In this document: one piece after another, positions 36,513-45,596 of the stretch | Layout: each line of letters opens with the position of its first letter | How positions within the stretch are numbered: position 1 is the first letter of the stretch | Assembly (NCBI RefSeq): GCF_004016445.2 | Contig: NZ_SADT02000007.1 | Span: 1-64,000, forward strand | Length of the DNA stretch: 64,000 nt | Direction of reading: 5' to 3' | Source: Mesorhizobium sp. M2E.F.Ca.ET.219.01.1.1 | GTDB lineage: Bacteria > Pseudomonadota > Alphaproteobacteria > Rhizobiales > Rhizobiaceae | Notes under the pieces: generated by a model | Databases searched by the model: none | What the model was told of the DNA's origin: nothing | The model's input: the letters and a program-made list of their open reading frames with translations, nothing else | Program-made: the position numbers and the translations under genes

Positions 36513-38795
36513 CTAGGCCTCCAAACGACGGATGCGCACCGGCACGGCCTTGTATGAGGGGGTGTGGCACTGCGGATCGCGGGCATAGAGCGGGACGAGC
36601 GGATTGGCCTCCGGGTAGTATGCGCCACAGCATCCGTCGGGCAGCCGGTAAGCAATCACCTTGAACCCGTCGACCCTGCGTGTGACGCCATCGGTGGAGA
36701 TCGTTTCGAGTGCTACGGTGTCCCCTGGTCTGACCCCCTGACGAGCCATTTCGCGGCCATTCAGAAACACGACCATGCGCTGGTGGAATACGCCACGATA
36801 GCGGTCGGAGCGGCTGTAGAGCGTCGTGTTGTACTGATCGTGGCTGCGCATCGTGGTAAGCCAAAGCGCGGTCGGATCATCCTGGTGTGGATCCTCCTCC
36901 AGGCCCTCGAATACCGCAAACTCGGCCCTTCCTGACGGGGTCGCCCAAATCCGCTCTCGGGCAAGTGAAGTTAGGTGGAACCCACCGGGAATACGGACGC
37001 GAGCATTGTAACCCTGGAATATTGGGAAGACGCGTTCGATCGCGTCGCGGATCTTGTCGTAGTCAGCTGCGAAGTTCTCCCAAGGGACGGAAGAAGACTC
37101 ACCCAGAACGGCGCGGGCGAGTCCTGCTACAATGGCGGTCTCGCTTCGCAGGTGTTCGGAGGCGGGCGCGTTTTGGCCCGCGGACGCATGCACCATGGAC
37201 ATGGAATCCTCGACCGTAATCGACTGCGGCCCGCTCGACTGGACATCGATTTCGCTGCGCGACAGGCAGGGCAGGATGAAAGCATCTTTGGCGTGCACCA
37301 TGTGAGTGCGATTGAGTTTGGTGGAGATGGTCACAGTGAGATCGAGTCCGCGCAACGCGCGGTGCGCCGCCAGGGTGTCCGGCGCCGCCGCGGCAAGATT
37401 GCCGCCAAGTGCGATCAGTACCCTGGCTTCGCCACGCAGCATCGCTTCAAGCGCAAGCACCGTGTCATGCCCATCGGCGCGCGGCGGCTCGAAGCCAAAC
37501 AGATCCCGGATGCGGTCGAGCATCTCGGCGGGTGGCTTTTCAGTGATGCCGACTGTCCGGTTTCCTTGCACATTGGAATGACCCCGAACCGGACAGATGC
37601 CGGCACCTGGCCGGCCAATGTTGCCGCACAACAATGCGAGGTTGCAGATCTGGCGGACATTCTCAGTGCCCCGCCGGTGCTGGGTGATGCCCATCCCGTA
37701 AACAAGGATCGTCTTCTCCGACTTGAGGTAGGCGTCGGCGGCGATGTGCAAATCCGATCGGCTGAGGCCAGACTGGCGCTCGATCGCCTCCCAGGATGTT
37801 CTGCGAAGATCCGTCGCCAGAGCTTCAAATCCAACTGTATGTCCGTGAATGAAATCGGCATCGAGCACGCGCGCCTCGTCCGCCGCGATCGCCGCATCAT
37901 CAGCCTCGATACAGGCCTTCATGATACCCTTCAGTGCTGCAACGTCGCCGCCGACCCGAAGCTGAAACACGCGCGAGGAAATCGGAGTCGACGTCAAGGT
38001 GACCATTTCGATGGGGTTCTGGGGCGCCTGGAACCGCTCAAGCGCGCGTTCGCTGAAGGGATTGAAGCTGATGATGGTGCAGCCTCGACGCGAGGCATTG
38101 CGCAAGCTGGTCATCATGCGGGGGCTGTTCGTGCCCGGGTTTTGGCCGATGATTAGGATACAGTCCGCGAGATCGAAGTCATCGAGCAGCACCGTGCCCT
38201 TGCCAACCCCTATGCTTTGCGGCATGCCGACACTCGTCGCCTCATGGCACATGTTGGAACAATCGGGGAAGTTGTTGGTGCCCAAGGCGCGGCCGAAGAG
38301 CTGGAACAGAAATGCCGCTTCGTTCGACGCGCGGCCTGACGTGTAGAATTCCACGCTGTTGGGATCGTCCAGGCCCCGCATGATTGCGCCGATACGGGCG
38401 AAGGCATTCTCCCAGGAAACGGGCAGGTATTTGTCTGAGGCTGCGTCGTAAGCCATCGGGTGCGTGAGCCGCCCGACCATCTCCAGGTCATAATCGTCCC
38501 AAGTCTCCAGCTCGGAGACGGTATGCTCTGCGAAGAAATCAGGGGTGCAGCGCTTGGCTGTGCCCTCCCAGGCCAGCGCCTTGGCGCCGTTCTCGCAATA
38601 CTGGATTGGCTCGGCTTGTTTCGGCTCAGGCCAGGCGCAGCCAGGGCAATCGAAGCCTTGAGGCTGGTTCATGCGCATGAGGGTGACGGCACCGCTCAGC
38701 AGTATTTCTTGCTTACTCAGTGCCTTAGCCGTGGCCTCCAATGCGCCCCAGCCGCCGGCCGGCGATCTATAGGGTCGAATCCTGGGTTTCGGCAC
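36513..38795 (-). CDS. FdhF/YdeP-family molybdopterin oxidoreductase
   Basis: A 760-residue formate-dehydrogenase-alpha-like molybdoenzyme of the YdeP group. The N-terminal DCPGCAWPEP segment replaces the usual four-cysteine iron-sulfur motif of formate dehydrogenases; FYTSGRASNEAAFLFQLFGR and SNMCHEATSVGM, with a candidate molybdenum-ligand Cys, are family blocks; GHSNVQGNRTVGI and the C-terminal RSHDQYNTTLYS and YYPEANPLVPL regions bind the bis-MGD cofactor. The start is GTG 38795 after AGGAGG at ideal spacing. No signal peptide, so cytoplasmic. Its physiological substrate is unsettled in the family (acid-resistance link in E. coli). Operon with cydAB suggests its electrons, or its product, feed the quinol pool. 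No fdhD is nearby. Confidence 0.9.
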   Translation of the reverse strand: MPKPRIRPYRSPAGGWGALEATAKALSKQEILLSGAVTLMRMNQPQGFDCPGCAWPEPKQAEPIQYCENGAKALAWEGTAKRCTPDFFAEHTVSELETWDDYDLEMVGRLTHPMAYDAASDKYLPVSWENAFARIGAIMRGLDDPNSVEFYTSGRASNEAAFLFQLFGRALGTNNFPDCSNMCHEATSVGMPQSIGVGKGTVLLDDFDLADCILIIGQNPGTNSPRMMTSLRNASRRGCTIISFNPFSERALERFQAPQNPIEMVTLTSTPISSRVFQLRVGGDVAALKGIMKACIEADDAAIAADEARVLDADFIHGHTVGFEALATDLRRTSWEAIERQSGLSRSDLHIAADAYLKSEKTILVYGMGITQHRRGTENVRQICNLALLCGNIGRPGAGICPVRGHSNVQGNRTVGITEKPPAEMLDRIRDLFGFEPPRADGHDTVLALEAMLRGEARVLIALGGNLAAAAPDTLAAHRALRGLDLTVTISTKLNRTHMVHAKDAFILPCLSRSEIDVQSSGPQSITVEDSMSMVHASAGQNAPASEHLRSETAIVAGLARAVLGESSSVPWENFAADYDKIRDAIERVFPIFQGYNARVRIPGGFHLTSLARERIWATPSGRAEFAVFEGLEEDPHQDDPTALWLTTMRSHDQYNTTLYSRSDRYRGVFHQRMVVFLNGREMARQGVRPGDTVALETISTDGVTRRVDGFKVIAYRLPDGCCGAYYPEANPLVPLYARDPQCHTPSYKAVPVRIRRLEA

Positions 38796-39516
38796 GGGCG
38801 CCTCCTAGAGTGAAAGGCAGCATCGTCAACGTCGCGGGACGCGGAAGCATTGAGGCTGCACGTTCGGCGATGTTCGTCCTTTGGCAGCCCGGCGTCTCGC
38901 AGGCTCGAAGGGCCGCCATCGCAAAACCATAAGGAAGCCGGTTTCGACTGAGCAGTAAAACGAGGTAAATAATGGTATGGGTCTGTTATTCCGGCCCCCT
39001 GGTTGAGGCAGCAGGACGGAAAGTAAAATGAGGCCGCGTTTTCGCACGTGGCCGCCCTGATCAAGCTTGATTCCGGGCAGGGACGCGGTTGCCGCGGTAC
39101 GCACGCGGCAAGCAGCTTGGACACAGAAGCCGCGCGTAGCCCGGCGTGGGACTTGCAAGCTTGAGGCGCGCGACGGGTATTCGTCGAGCCAGCAATGGAC
39201 CTTGCATAGGTGTGCGGCAGACTTCTTCTCCGACCGCGACGTGTTGCTTGAGGCCATCGGGGGCAGCGGAGCGACTGCTCAACCCGGTGGATCTCCTAGA
39301 CGTCGATTCTGGTCAGTCGCTGCGTCCGAAAGGGTGCCCGTTTCATACCTCGGCATAGTAGCGCGCAGGGCTTGCCTGTTGTTAGCTGACTGCCGTTGGA
39401 GCGGTTACGAACGGCTTCAGGGAGACAGCCATGCGAGCATATACGTCCTCGCAATTCAGTCACAACGATCCAGATGGGCCGTCATTTCGGCCGGCTAAGA
39501 CCGATGTGGTGGATCT
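38796..39516. other. Long intergenic stretch between ydeP-like and MFS genes
   Basis: About 720 bases with no supported gene. Open frames on both strands lack start signals and recognisable domains. It should hold the promoter of the ydeP-cydAB operon. A perfect 12-base palindrome (ATCAAGCTTGAT at about 39060) is present, but its half-site order does not match an FNR/FixK box. Confidence 0.4.
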
Positions 39517-40746
39517 ATGTTTGAGAAGGCCTATGAGGCTCAATGCAGGGCAACGAAACTTGCTCCCTCCAGTGTGCCCCATGAGAACCAGACACTCGCC
39601 CTTCTCGCGCTGACGCTGGGCAGCTTCTGCATCGGCACGGCCGAGTTCGCGAGCATGGGCATCATCCAACTGTATGCTGCCGATCTTGGGATCGATATTC
39701 CGACCGCTACGAACGCGGTCACCGGCTACGCCTTCGGGGTCGTGCTGGGGGCGCCACTGGTTACGCTCGTCGCAGCCAAGCTAAATCGGCGCACTCTCTT
39801 GCTGTGTCTGATGGGACTTTGGGTCGTTGGAAACGTCCTCTCGTCGATGGCGAGCAATATCGGTCTGTTTACGGTTGCCCGGTTCATAAGCGGCATGCCG
39901 CAAGGCGCTTACTTTGGAGCGGGAGCAGTTGTGGCAGCCTACTTCTTCGGCGCGGAACGAGCAGGAAAGGCCTTTTCGCTCGTCATGACCGGACTGACGG
40001 TAGCAACGATCTTTGGATCGCCGTTGGCAACGTTCCTGGGTCAGACGCTCGGCTGGCGGAACACCTATCTCGCGGTGGCTGCACTGGGCGCCGTCGCATT
40101 CCTTGCACTGTTCCTCTTCGTTCCGCGCTCCGAAGCCCTTCGCGGAGGCTCGGTCGTGCACGAGCTGTCGGCGCTGCGGCGGTGGGATGTCTGGGCGATG
40201 ATCATCGTCGCGGCCTTGGGGATATCGAGCATTTTCGCGGTCTATGCATTTATCGGGCCGCTGGTCACCGATGTGGTGCAGCTCGATCCATCCACGATAC
40301 CATTGGCGCTCGGCGTCTTTGGTGTCGGTATGACGGCCGGCAATTTGGCCGGCGGGTATCTGGCAGACAATTTTGCATTCCGCGGTCTGGTCCTCGGATA
40401 TGCGCTCACGCTCGCGGTGCTGGTTGTTTTGTCAAGTCTTGGAAGCCACGCATGGGTTTTCTTTCCCTGCCTATTTGCCGTGGGTGCCGCAATGATGGCA
40501 GCAATTCCAACCATTCAAGTGCGCATGACGCACTTCGCCCCCGAAGCTCCAACGCTTATGGGGGCGATGAACCTTGCCGCCCTTAACGTGGCGAATGCCC
40601 TCGGGGCTTGGGGCGGCGCACTGGTTATCGCAGCGGGATACAGTGTCCTTTTCTCACCACTTGCCGGATTCGTGCTGACCGCCGCAGGCTTGTTCGTTTA
40701 TGCGGTTACGCTTTCGCGCCGCGCCGTGACTACACCGGCTGAATGA
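39517..40746 (+). CDS. MFS drug/sugar efflux transporter (AraJ/DHA1-like)
   Basis: A 409-residue major facilitator superfamily protein with 12 predicted helices. The first helix block LALTLGSFCIGTAEFASMGI is typical of AraJ/YdhP-like exporters, and GAPLVTLVAAKLNRRTLLL carries the conserved loop 2-3 motif (degenerate). The second half begins about residue 225 with WDVWAMIIVAALGISSIFAV. The ATG at 39517 is used; a start nearer to the first helix is possible. Substrate unknown; members export sugars, amino acids or drugs with the proton gradient. It is the last gene before the tRNA boundary. Confidence 0.87.
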   Translation: MFEKAYEAQCRATKLAPSSVPHENQTLALLALTLGSFCIGTAEFASMGIIQLYAADLGIDIPTATNAVTGYAFGVVLGAPLVTLVAAKLNRRTLLLCLMGLWVVGNVLSSMASNIGLFTVARFISGMPQGAYFGAGAVVAAYFFGAERAGKAFSLVMTGLTVATIFGSPLATFLGQTLGWRNTYLAVAALGAVAFLALFLFVPRSEALRGGSVVHELSALRRWDVWAMIIVAALGISSIFAVYAFIGPLVTDVVQLDPSTIPLALGVFGVGMTAGNLAGGYLADNFAFRGLVLGYALTLAVLVVLSSLGSHAWVFFPCLFAVGAAMMAAIPTIQVRMTHFAPEAPTLMGAMNLAALNVANALGAWGGALVIAAGYSVLFSPLAGFVLTAAGLFVYAVTLSRRAVTTPAE

Positions 40747-40860
40747 CCCGCGACTGGGGGAAAGAAGGTATGACAAACCTGGCTCGTCATCCCAGATACG
40801 ACCAGATGTTCCCCGCTCTGGACAAACCGGGAGAGGCGAGGAGCTAAGTGCTTGAACTTT

Positions 40861-40936
40861 TGGTGCCGCTTGCGTGACTCGAACACGCGACCCCATCATT
40901 ACGAATGATGTGCTCTACCAACTGAGCTAAAGCGGC
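40861..40936 (-). tRNA. tRNA-Thr (anticodon CGU)
   Basis: The reverse strand folds as a full tRNA: acceptor GCCGCTT pairs with AAGCGGC, D arm AGCTCAGTTGGTAGAGC, anticodon arm with loop holding CGT, T arm with TTCGAGT, and an encoded CCA tail at 40861-40863. The 76-base length is standard. Its 3' end faces the accessory region on the left. Confidence 0.97.
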
Positions 40937-41269
40937 CCGGGAAGCGATGCGCTTCCAGAATGGGCTGGGTGATAGACTCAACCGCCCGCTAATTCAAGAT
41001 GGGCAGCGGCGAATTCCGGGCTCTTTGCCGGCAATTCCCATCTAGGGTTACCGCGCAACGGGCGCGGCCGTGGCGCGAGGTGGCGTCCAAGCCGGTTGCT
41101 CCACGGCCGCATCGCCCGGAGTGTTCGTGATGAAAAATGTTGATTCTCCAGCAAAAAACGCCGAAATGGCATTGGATACGCCGGCAAGGCAGCCGCTCGC
41201 CCGTTGATCGATTGGCCGCCTGCGGCTAACGATCAGGGAACTGTGAGCGAATGCGCAGAGGGAGCTCGC
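40937..41269. other. Intergenic stretch between tRNA-Thr and hypothetical gene
   Basis: About 330 bases. It carries the tRNA promoter and that of the divergent gene on the right; no other gene is supported. Confidence 0.4.
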
Positions 41270-42466
41270 TTGGACCCCATCGAGAAAGCTATCCGCAATG
41301 CCTTCGAGAAAGGCAATGCCGAGGACCGGGCGTTCCGAGAGAAGGTCTATCGATCGGCTTTTGCCGCGCTCGACCGCGTGTTGCAGGCCAATCCGAACGT
41401 CACGGTCGAGGCCGCCATCAGCCGCCGCAAGGCGGTGCAGGCCAAGATCACCGAGATCGAATCAGAGTTCCTGCCGGCCGTCCCCGATGTGACGCTGCCA
41501 CCGGAAAATGTCGTGCCGGCCGGCAATGGCGCGCCGGCGCCCGGCGTCGAGGCGCCGGCCGTTTCGGCCGCGCCTTCGGTTGACGCGCCGCTGCCGCCGT
41601 CGCAATCAGCACGCTCACCCTCGATCACCTTCGACGGGCCGGTGCAGCCAGATGCCTCAGACCAACCGCGTTCGCGCGTTCTGCCGCGCGTGCCTGATAT
41701 CATGCCTGACGATGCGGCGCTTCCCAACGCGCCGTCGCTCGATGATTCGCCGGGCGCGCCCGTCGGCAACGGCGCCCAGGTCGCGCCCGATCGCGACGAG
41801 CGGCGGATCAGGGGCCGGCGCCTGCCGCTGACAGCGATCTTCGTCGTCGCCACACTGCTCGCCGCCGCCGGCATCGGTCTCTACTTCGCCAAGCAGACCG
41901 GTGTCTTCAAGACGGCGGCCGAGCTCGACACCGGCCCGCCGGAACCGGCGCCGACCCTTGACAGCGAGGACTCCTCGGAGCCCGCTGACACCGGCTCGCC
42001 GCAGAAGCCGGGCGAGGCGGACCAGTCGAAGAACTGGATCAATGTCTTCTCGCCCGCCGATCCGACTCATGTCAGCGCGCCATCCGACGCCGGCGCCGAG
42101 GTGATGAAGGACGACACCGGCCAGTTCCTGCGCATCCGCTCGGGCGCTTCCGGTTCGGCCATTGCCTTTGATGTCGGCCAGGGCGTGCTGGAGAAGCTTG
42201 TCGGCAAGCACGCCATGTTCGACGTCGTCGCCCGCTCGGAAGAGGGCAAGGAGACGCAGATATCGGTCGACTGCAATTTCGGTGACCTCGGCGATTGCGG
42301 CCGCAAACGCTACGCCGTCGGCCATGAGCGCAACGAATATCTGTTCGACGTGCAGTTCCCGGATAAGCATCCGGGCGCCGCCGGCACCATCGCCATCAAC
42401 TCCGATTTCGACAAGCAGGGCAAGTCGGTCGATATCTACGAGATACGCGTTTCGATCGCGCAGTGA
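41270..42466 (+). CDS. Hypothetical membrane-anchored protein with C-terminal beta domain
   Basis: About 398 residues. The N-terminus is helical and charged (DPIEKAIRNAFEKGNAEDRA), followed by a proline- and alanine-rich linker, one membrane helix (LTAIFVVATLLAAAGIGLYF, about residues 185-205), an acidic low-complexity segment, and a C-terminal globular beta-rich domain with CNFGDLGDCGRKRY. It likely has a cytoplasmic N-terminus and a periplasmic C-terminal domain. Function not recognised. The TTG at 41270 is preferred because AGGGAG lies just upstream and the conserved-looking part begins there; a GTG at 41243 and TTG at 41204 are alternatives. Confidence 0.75.
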   Translation: MDPIEKAIRNAFEKGNAEDRAFREKVYRSAFAALDRVLQANPNVTVEAAISRRKAVQAKITEIESEFLPAVPDVTLPPENVVPAGNGAPAPGVEAPAVSAAPSVDAPLPPSQSARSPSITFDGPVQPDASDQPRSRVLPRVPDIMPDDAALPNAPSLDDSPGAPVGNGAQVAPDRDERRIRGRRLPLTAIFVVATLLAAAGIGLYFAKQTGVFKTAAELDTGPPEPAPTLDSEDSSEPADTGSPQKPGEADQSKNWINVFSPADPTHVSAPSDAGAEVMKDDTGQFLRIRSGASGSAIAFDVGQGVLEKLVGKHAMFDVVARSEEGKETQISVDCNFGDLGDCGRKRYAVGHERNEYLFDVQFPDKHPGAAGTIAINSDFDKQGKSVDIYEIRVSIAQ

Positions 42467-42498
42467 TCCGTGCGCTCTACCTATCAACGCTGGCGCCG

Positions 42499-42608
42499 CA
42501 CCCCACCCGGCGCTTCGCGCCGACCTCCCCATCGAGGGGAGGTAGGATGTAGCGCCAACCCCTACCTTCCCTCGATGGGGAGGTCGGCGCGAAGCGCCGG
42601 GCGGGGTG
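42499..42608. repeat. Long palindromic intergenic element (type 1)
   Basis: Arms of 48 bases (42499-42546 and 42561-42608) are complementary with only two mismatches and are separated by 14 bases. The arms contain CGGCGCTTCGCGCCG and ACCTCCCCATCGAGGGGAGGT, so each arm is itself palindromic. This resembles the RIME-type intergenic elements described in rhizobia. It lies between convergent genes and could act as a bidirectional terminator. Confidence 0.85.
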
Positions 42609-42638
42609 ACAGCGCCGACGTCGAATTTTTGCTGGCTG

Positions 42639-44237
42639 TCAGTCCAACAACGCCTGCAGCGTCTCGATGCGGTCGGCCTCGGCCGCCGGCTTGTCCCAGC
42701 GCAGCCGCGAGATGCGGGGAAAGCGCATCGCGACACCCGATTTATGCCGGGTCGAGCGGTTAAGGCCTTCGAACGCCACTTCCAGCACCAGCCCGTTCCG
42801 GCGGTCGGCGCGCACCGAGCGCACCGGCCCGAAACGCTCGATCGTGTTCTCGCGTACATATTTGTCGATCTCTCTCAGCTCCTCGTCGGTGAAGCCGAAA
42901 TAGGCCTTGCCTACCGGCACCAGCTCTTCCGAGCCCTCGGGGCCGGACCAGACGCCGAACGTGTAGTCTGAATAGAAGCTCGAACGCTTGCCGTGGCCGC
43001 GTTGCGCATACATCAGCACCGCGTCGATGGTGTGCGGGTCGCGCTTCCACTTGAACCACGGGCCCTTCGGCCGGCCGGCAAGGTAGGGCGAATCCCAGCG
43101 CTTCAGCATCACCCCTTCGATGATCGGATGCGGCGGCGCCTGGCGCAGCCGTTCCAGCGTCTCCCAATCGCGGAACGCGACCAGCGGCGAGAGGTCGAAG
43201 CGGCTGGGATCGAGTGTCTTGACGAACGCCTCCAGATGCTTGCGGCGCTCGGCGAAGGGCAGCGTACGCAAATCCTCGCCATTGATCTGCAGCGCGTCGT
43301 AGCAGCGCATGAAGGCCGGATATTGCTGCTGGATCTTTGGCGAGACGCTCTTGCGGTTGAGCCGCTGCTGCAGGTCGGAGAAGGTCCCGGTCGCCTCGCG
43401 CGGATCGCCGACCAAAAGCTCGCCGTCGAGCGCCGCTTCGAAAGTCATCGCCGCGGCAAGGTCCGGGAAGGCGCCGGATACGTCGTCGCCGGTGCGCGAA
43501 TAGAGTCGGCGGACGCTGCCTTCGCACACCGCCTGCACGCGGATGCCGTCCCATTTCCATTCCGCCGCATAGTCGGCCGGGTCGAGCTTTTCGAGATCGC
43601 CATCGTCAACGGCGTTGGAGAGCATCACCGGCCGGAACAGTGCAAGTGCCGCGCTCTTCGGTTTTTCCGCCCGGCCTTCCAGCCAGGCGAACAGTTCGGT
43701 GTAAGGCGGCGTCAGCCCGTGCCATAGTTCCTCGATCTCGGCGACATCGACCTTGCCGAGGTCGGCCAGAGCCTGTTTGGCGAGCCGCGCCGACACTCCG
43801 ATGCGCAGGCCGCCGGTGACCAGCTTGATGATGGCGAAGCGCGCCGAAATGCTGGCGTCGTCGAGCAGCCGCGCCAGCACCTTCGGCCCGTCGGAGCGGC
43901 TGGCGGCCTGCAATTTGCCGACCACCTCGGCAAGTGTCGGCACCTGGTTGGGGATGTGGCCTTGCGGCTGCGGCCAGACCAGCGACACGGTCTCGGCGAG
44001 GTCGCCGACATAGTCGTAGGAATAGCCGAACAGCACCGGATCCATGCGCTCGACCACCAGCGCGCGCAGCATCGCCGGCTTCACCGCCGCGATATTGAGA
44101 TCGCCCGTGATCGCCGCCAGCGCCAGCCCGCGATCGGGGTCCTCGACGCTTCGGAAATAATCGGTGAGCAGCGTCAGCTTGCCATTGCGCGACGGCGTCA
44201 GCACCAGACGGTCGAGGAGTTCGGCGAAGCGGTTCAT
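42639..44237 (-). CDS. ATP-dependent DNA ligase (cisplatin-damage-response type)
   Basis: A 532-residue ATP-dependent ligase. A helical N-terminal domain (about 1-200) precedes the nucleotidyltransferase core, where motif I EWKWDGIR holds the AMP-accepting lysine near residue 228. Further motifs include DGELLVG, EGVMLKRW and WFKWKRDP, and an OB-fold ends the protein. The family is named for repair-linked ligases found beside an MBL-fold exonuclease, which is the upstream gene here (44479-45489). It would seal nicks after processing of damaged DNA, apart from the essential NAD-dependent LigA. The ATG at 44237 has a weak ribosome-binding site. The Lhr-like helicase that often completes this set is not next to it. 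Confidence 0.93.
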   Translation of the reverse strand: MNRFAELLDRLVLTPSRNGKLTLLTDYFRSVEDPDRGLALAAITGDLNIAAVKPAMLRALVVERMDPVLFGYSYDYVGDLAETVSLVWPQPQGHIPNQVPTLAEVVGKLQAASRSDGPKVLARLLDDASISARFAIIKLVTGGLRIGVSARLAKQALADLGKVDVAEIEELWHGLTPPYTELFAWLEGRAEKPKSAALALFRPVMLSNAVDDGDLEKLDPADYAAEWKWDGIRVQAVCEGSVRRLYSRTGDDVSGAFPDLAAAMTFEAALDGELLVGDPREATGTFSDLQQRLNRKSVSPKIQQQYPAFMRCYDALQINGEDLRTLPFAERRKHLEAFVKTLDPSRFDLSPLVAFRDWETLERLRQAPPHPIIEGVMLKRWDSPYLAGRPKGPWFKWKRDPHTIDAVLMYAQRGHGKRSSFYSDYTFGVWSGPEGSEELVPVGKAYFGFTDEELREIDKYVRENTIERFGPVRSVRADRRNGLVLEVAFEGLNRSTRHKSGVAMRFPRISRLRWDKPAAEADRIETLQALLD

Positions 44238-44279
44238 GATGGTGCGCGCAATGCAAATAGGCGAGGTTTGCGTTCCTTC

Positions 44280-44439
44280 GCGCCCCCCTCTGTCCTGCCG
44301 GACATCTCCCCCACAAGGGGGGAGATTGGCAGTTTCGGCGCCTCGCTCATCGCTCCAATGTTGGAGATTGGCGAAGGCTCATGTGACGTCTGATCTCCCC
44401 CCTTGTGGGGGAGATGGCCGGCAGGCCAGAGGGGGGCGC
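44280..44439. repeat. Long palindromic intergenic element (type 2)
   Basis: Arms of 47 bases (44280-44326 and 44393-44439) are complementary with a few mismatches and contain ATCTCCCCC-ACAA-GGGGGGAGAT, which is itself a hairpin. The 66-base centre is not conserved with the arms. It lies between the ligase and its partner exonuclease, in the direction of their transcription, and may separate or attenuate them. Confidence 0.85.
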
Positions 44440-44478
44440 CGTAGAGCGCGGTGGTGACGATTGGCGAACCCTGCGTCA

Positions 44479-45489
44479 TCAATCGCCCTCGTCCTCATAC
44501 CCGACCAGATGCAACGGCCTTGCCGCGATCCCCTCCAGTTCGCACCAGCGCACCAGTGCTTCCTCGCGGCCATGCGTGACCCAGATTTCCTCCGCACCCG
44601 TTTCCTTGATCGTGATGATCAGCTCGTCCCAGTCGGCGTGGTCGGAAATGATCAGCGGCAGCTCGACGCCGCCTTGCTTTGCCCGCTGGCGGATGCGCAT
44701 CCAGCCCGAGGCGAAGCAGGAGATCGGGTCCGGAAAACGCCGCGCCCAGCGATCGGCGAAAGCCGAGGGCGGGCCGACGACGATGGCGCCGGCGAAATCG
44801 GCCTTGCTGCCGGTTTCCACCGTCGCCGGCTCCAACACGCCGAGATCGATGCCCTGGCTTTGATAATATTCGCTGAGCTTGGCCAGCGCGCCGTGGATAT
44901 AGATCGGCCTGTCGTAGCCGGCGTCGCGCAGCAGCCGCATCACGCGCTGCGCCTTGCCGAGCGCGTAGGCGCCGATCAGGTGCGAACGTTCGGGAAACTG
45001 CGCCGCCGATTTCAGCACGCGCGCGATCTCCTCATGGTCCGGCGGATGCCGGAACACCGGCAGGCCGAAGGTCGCCTCGGTGATGAAGACATCGCAGCGG
45101 ATGGGCTCGAACGGCAGGCAGGTGGCGTCCTTCTGCCGCTTGTAGTCGCCGGAAGCGACGATGCGCATGCCTTTGTGTTCGACGCAGATCTGCGCCGAGC
45201 CCAGCACATGCCCGGCCGGATGGAAGGTGACGGCGACGCCGTTGATGTCGAGCGTTTCGCCAAGCGCTGCGGCCTGCGTCGTTCCGGCGAAATCCTCGCC
45301 ATAGCGCAGCCCCATGATGTCGAGCGTTTCCTGTGTGGCGAGCACCGAGCGGTGGCCGGAGCGCGCATGGTCGGAATGGCCATGCGTGATCAGCGCCCGC
45401 TCCACGGGCCGCACCGGATCGATGAAGAAATCGCCGGGCGGGCAATAGAGGCCCTCCGGCCGGGATTTGAGCAGGTCGCTGGCGCGCAT
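44479..45489 (-). CDS. Ligase-associated DNA exonuclease (MBL fold)
   Basis: A 336-residue metallo-beta-lactamase-fold nuclease of the beta-CASP-related type. The metal motif HGHSDHARSGH near residue 35 supplies the His-x-His-x-Asp-His ligands; other ligands lie in FHPAGHVLGSAQI and VASGDYKR, and IISDHADWDEL and WVTHGREEA are late motifs. It should trim DNA ends for the ligase downstream. The ATG at 45489 gives the usual MRASDLL start; an earlier TTG at 45534 is not family-like. It is divergent from the methyltransferase gene, with about 105 bp between starts. Confidence 0.92.
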   Translation of the reverse strand: MRASDLLKSRPEGLYCPPGDFFIDPVRPVERALITHGHSDHARSGHRSVLATQETLDIMGLRYGEDFAGTTQAAALGETLDINGVAVTFHPAGHVLGSAQICVEHKGMRIVASGDYKRQKDATCLPFEPIRCDVFITEATFGLPVFRHPPDHEEIARVLKSAAQFPERSHLIGAYALGKAQRVMRLLRDAGYDRPIYIHGALAKLSEYYQSQGIDLGVLEPATVETGSKADFAGAIVVGPPSAFADRWARRFPDPISCFASGWMRIRQRAKQGGVELPLIISDHADWDELIITIKETGAEEIWVTHGREEALVRWCELEGIAARPLHLVGYEDEGD

Positions 45490-45596
45490 CGCTCCAAGAT
45501 AGTGGCTAAATTCAGCGCGGGAAGCCCGTTGCAAGAGACTGCTGACTCATCTTAAAGCCAGCCGCCGGCGGCCCGCGCCGGCTGGATATTTGCGCA

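Noticed and set aside
35873..38156. Forward open frames opposite cydA and the molybdopterin oxidoreductase gene
   Set aside because: Antisense to clear genes with strong motifs; no independent evidence for coding.
39056..39070. Possible FNR/FixK box near the ydeP-like promoter
   Set aside because: The palindrome is ATCAA-GC-TTGAT, the reverse order and spacing of TTGAT-N4-ATCAA.
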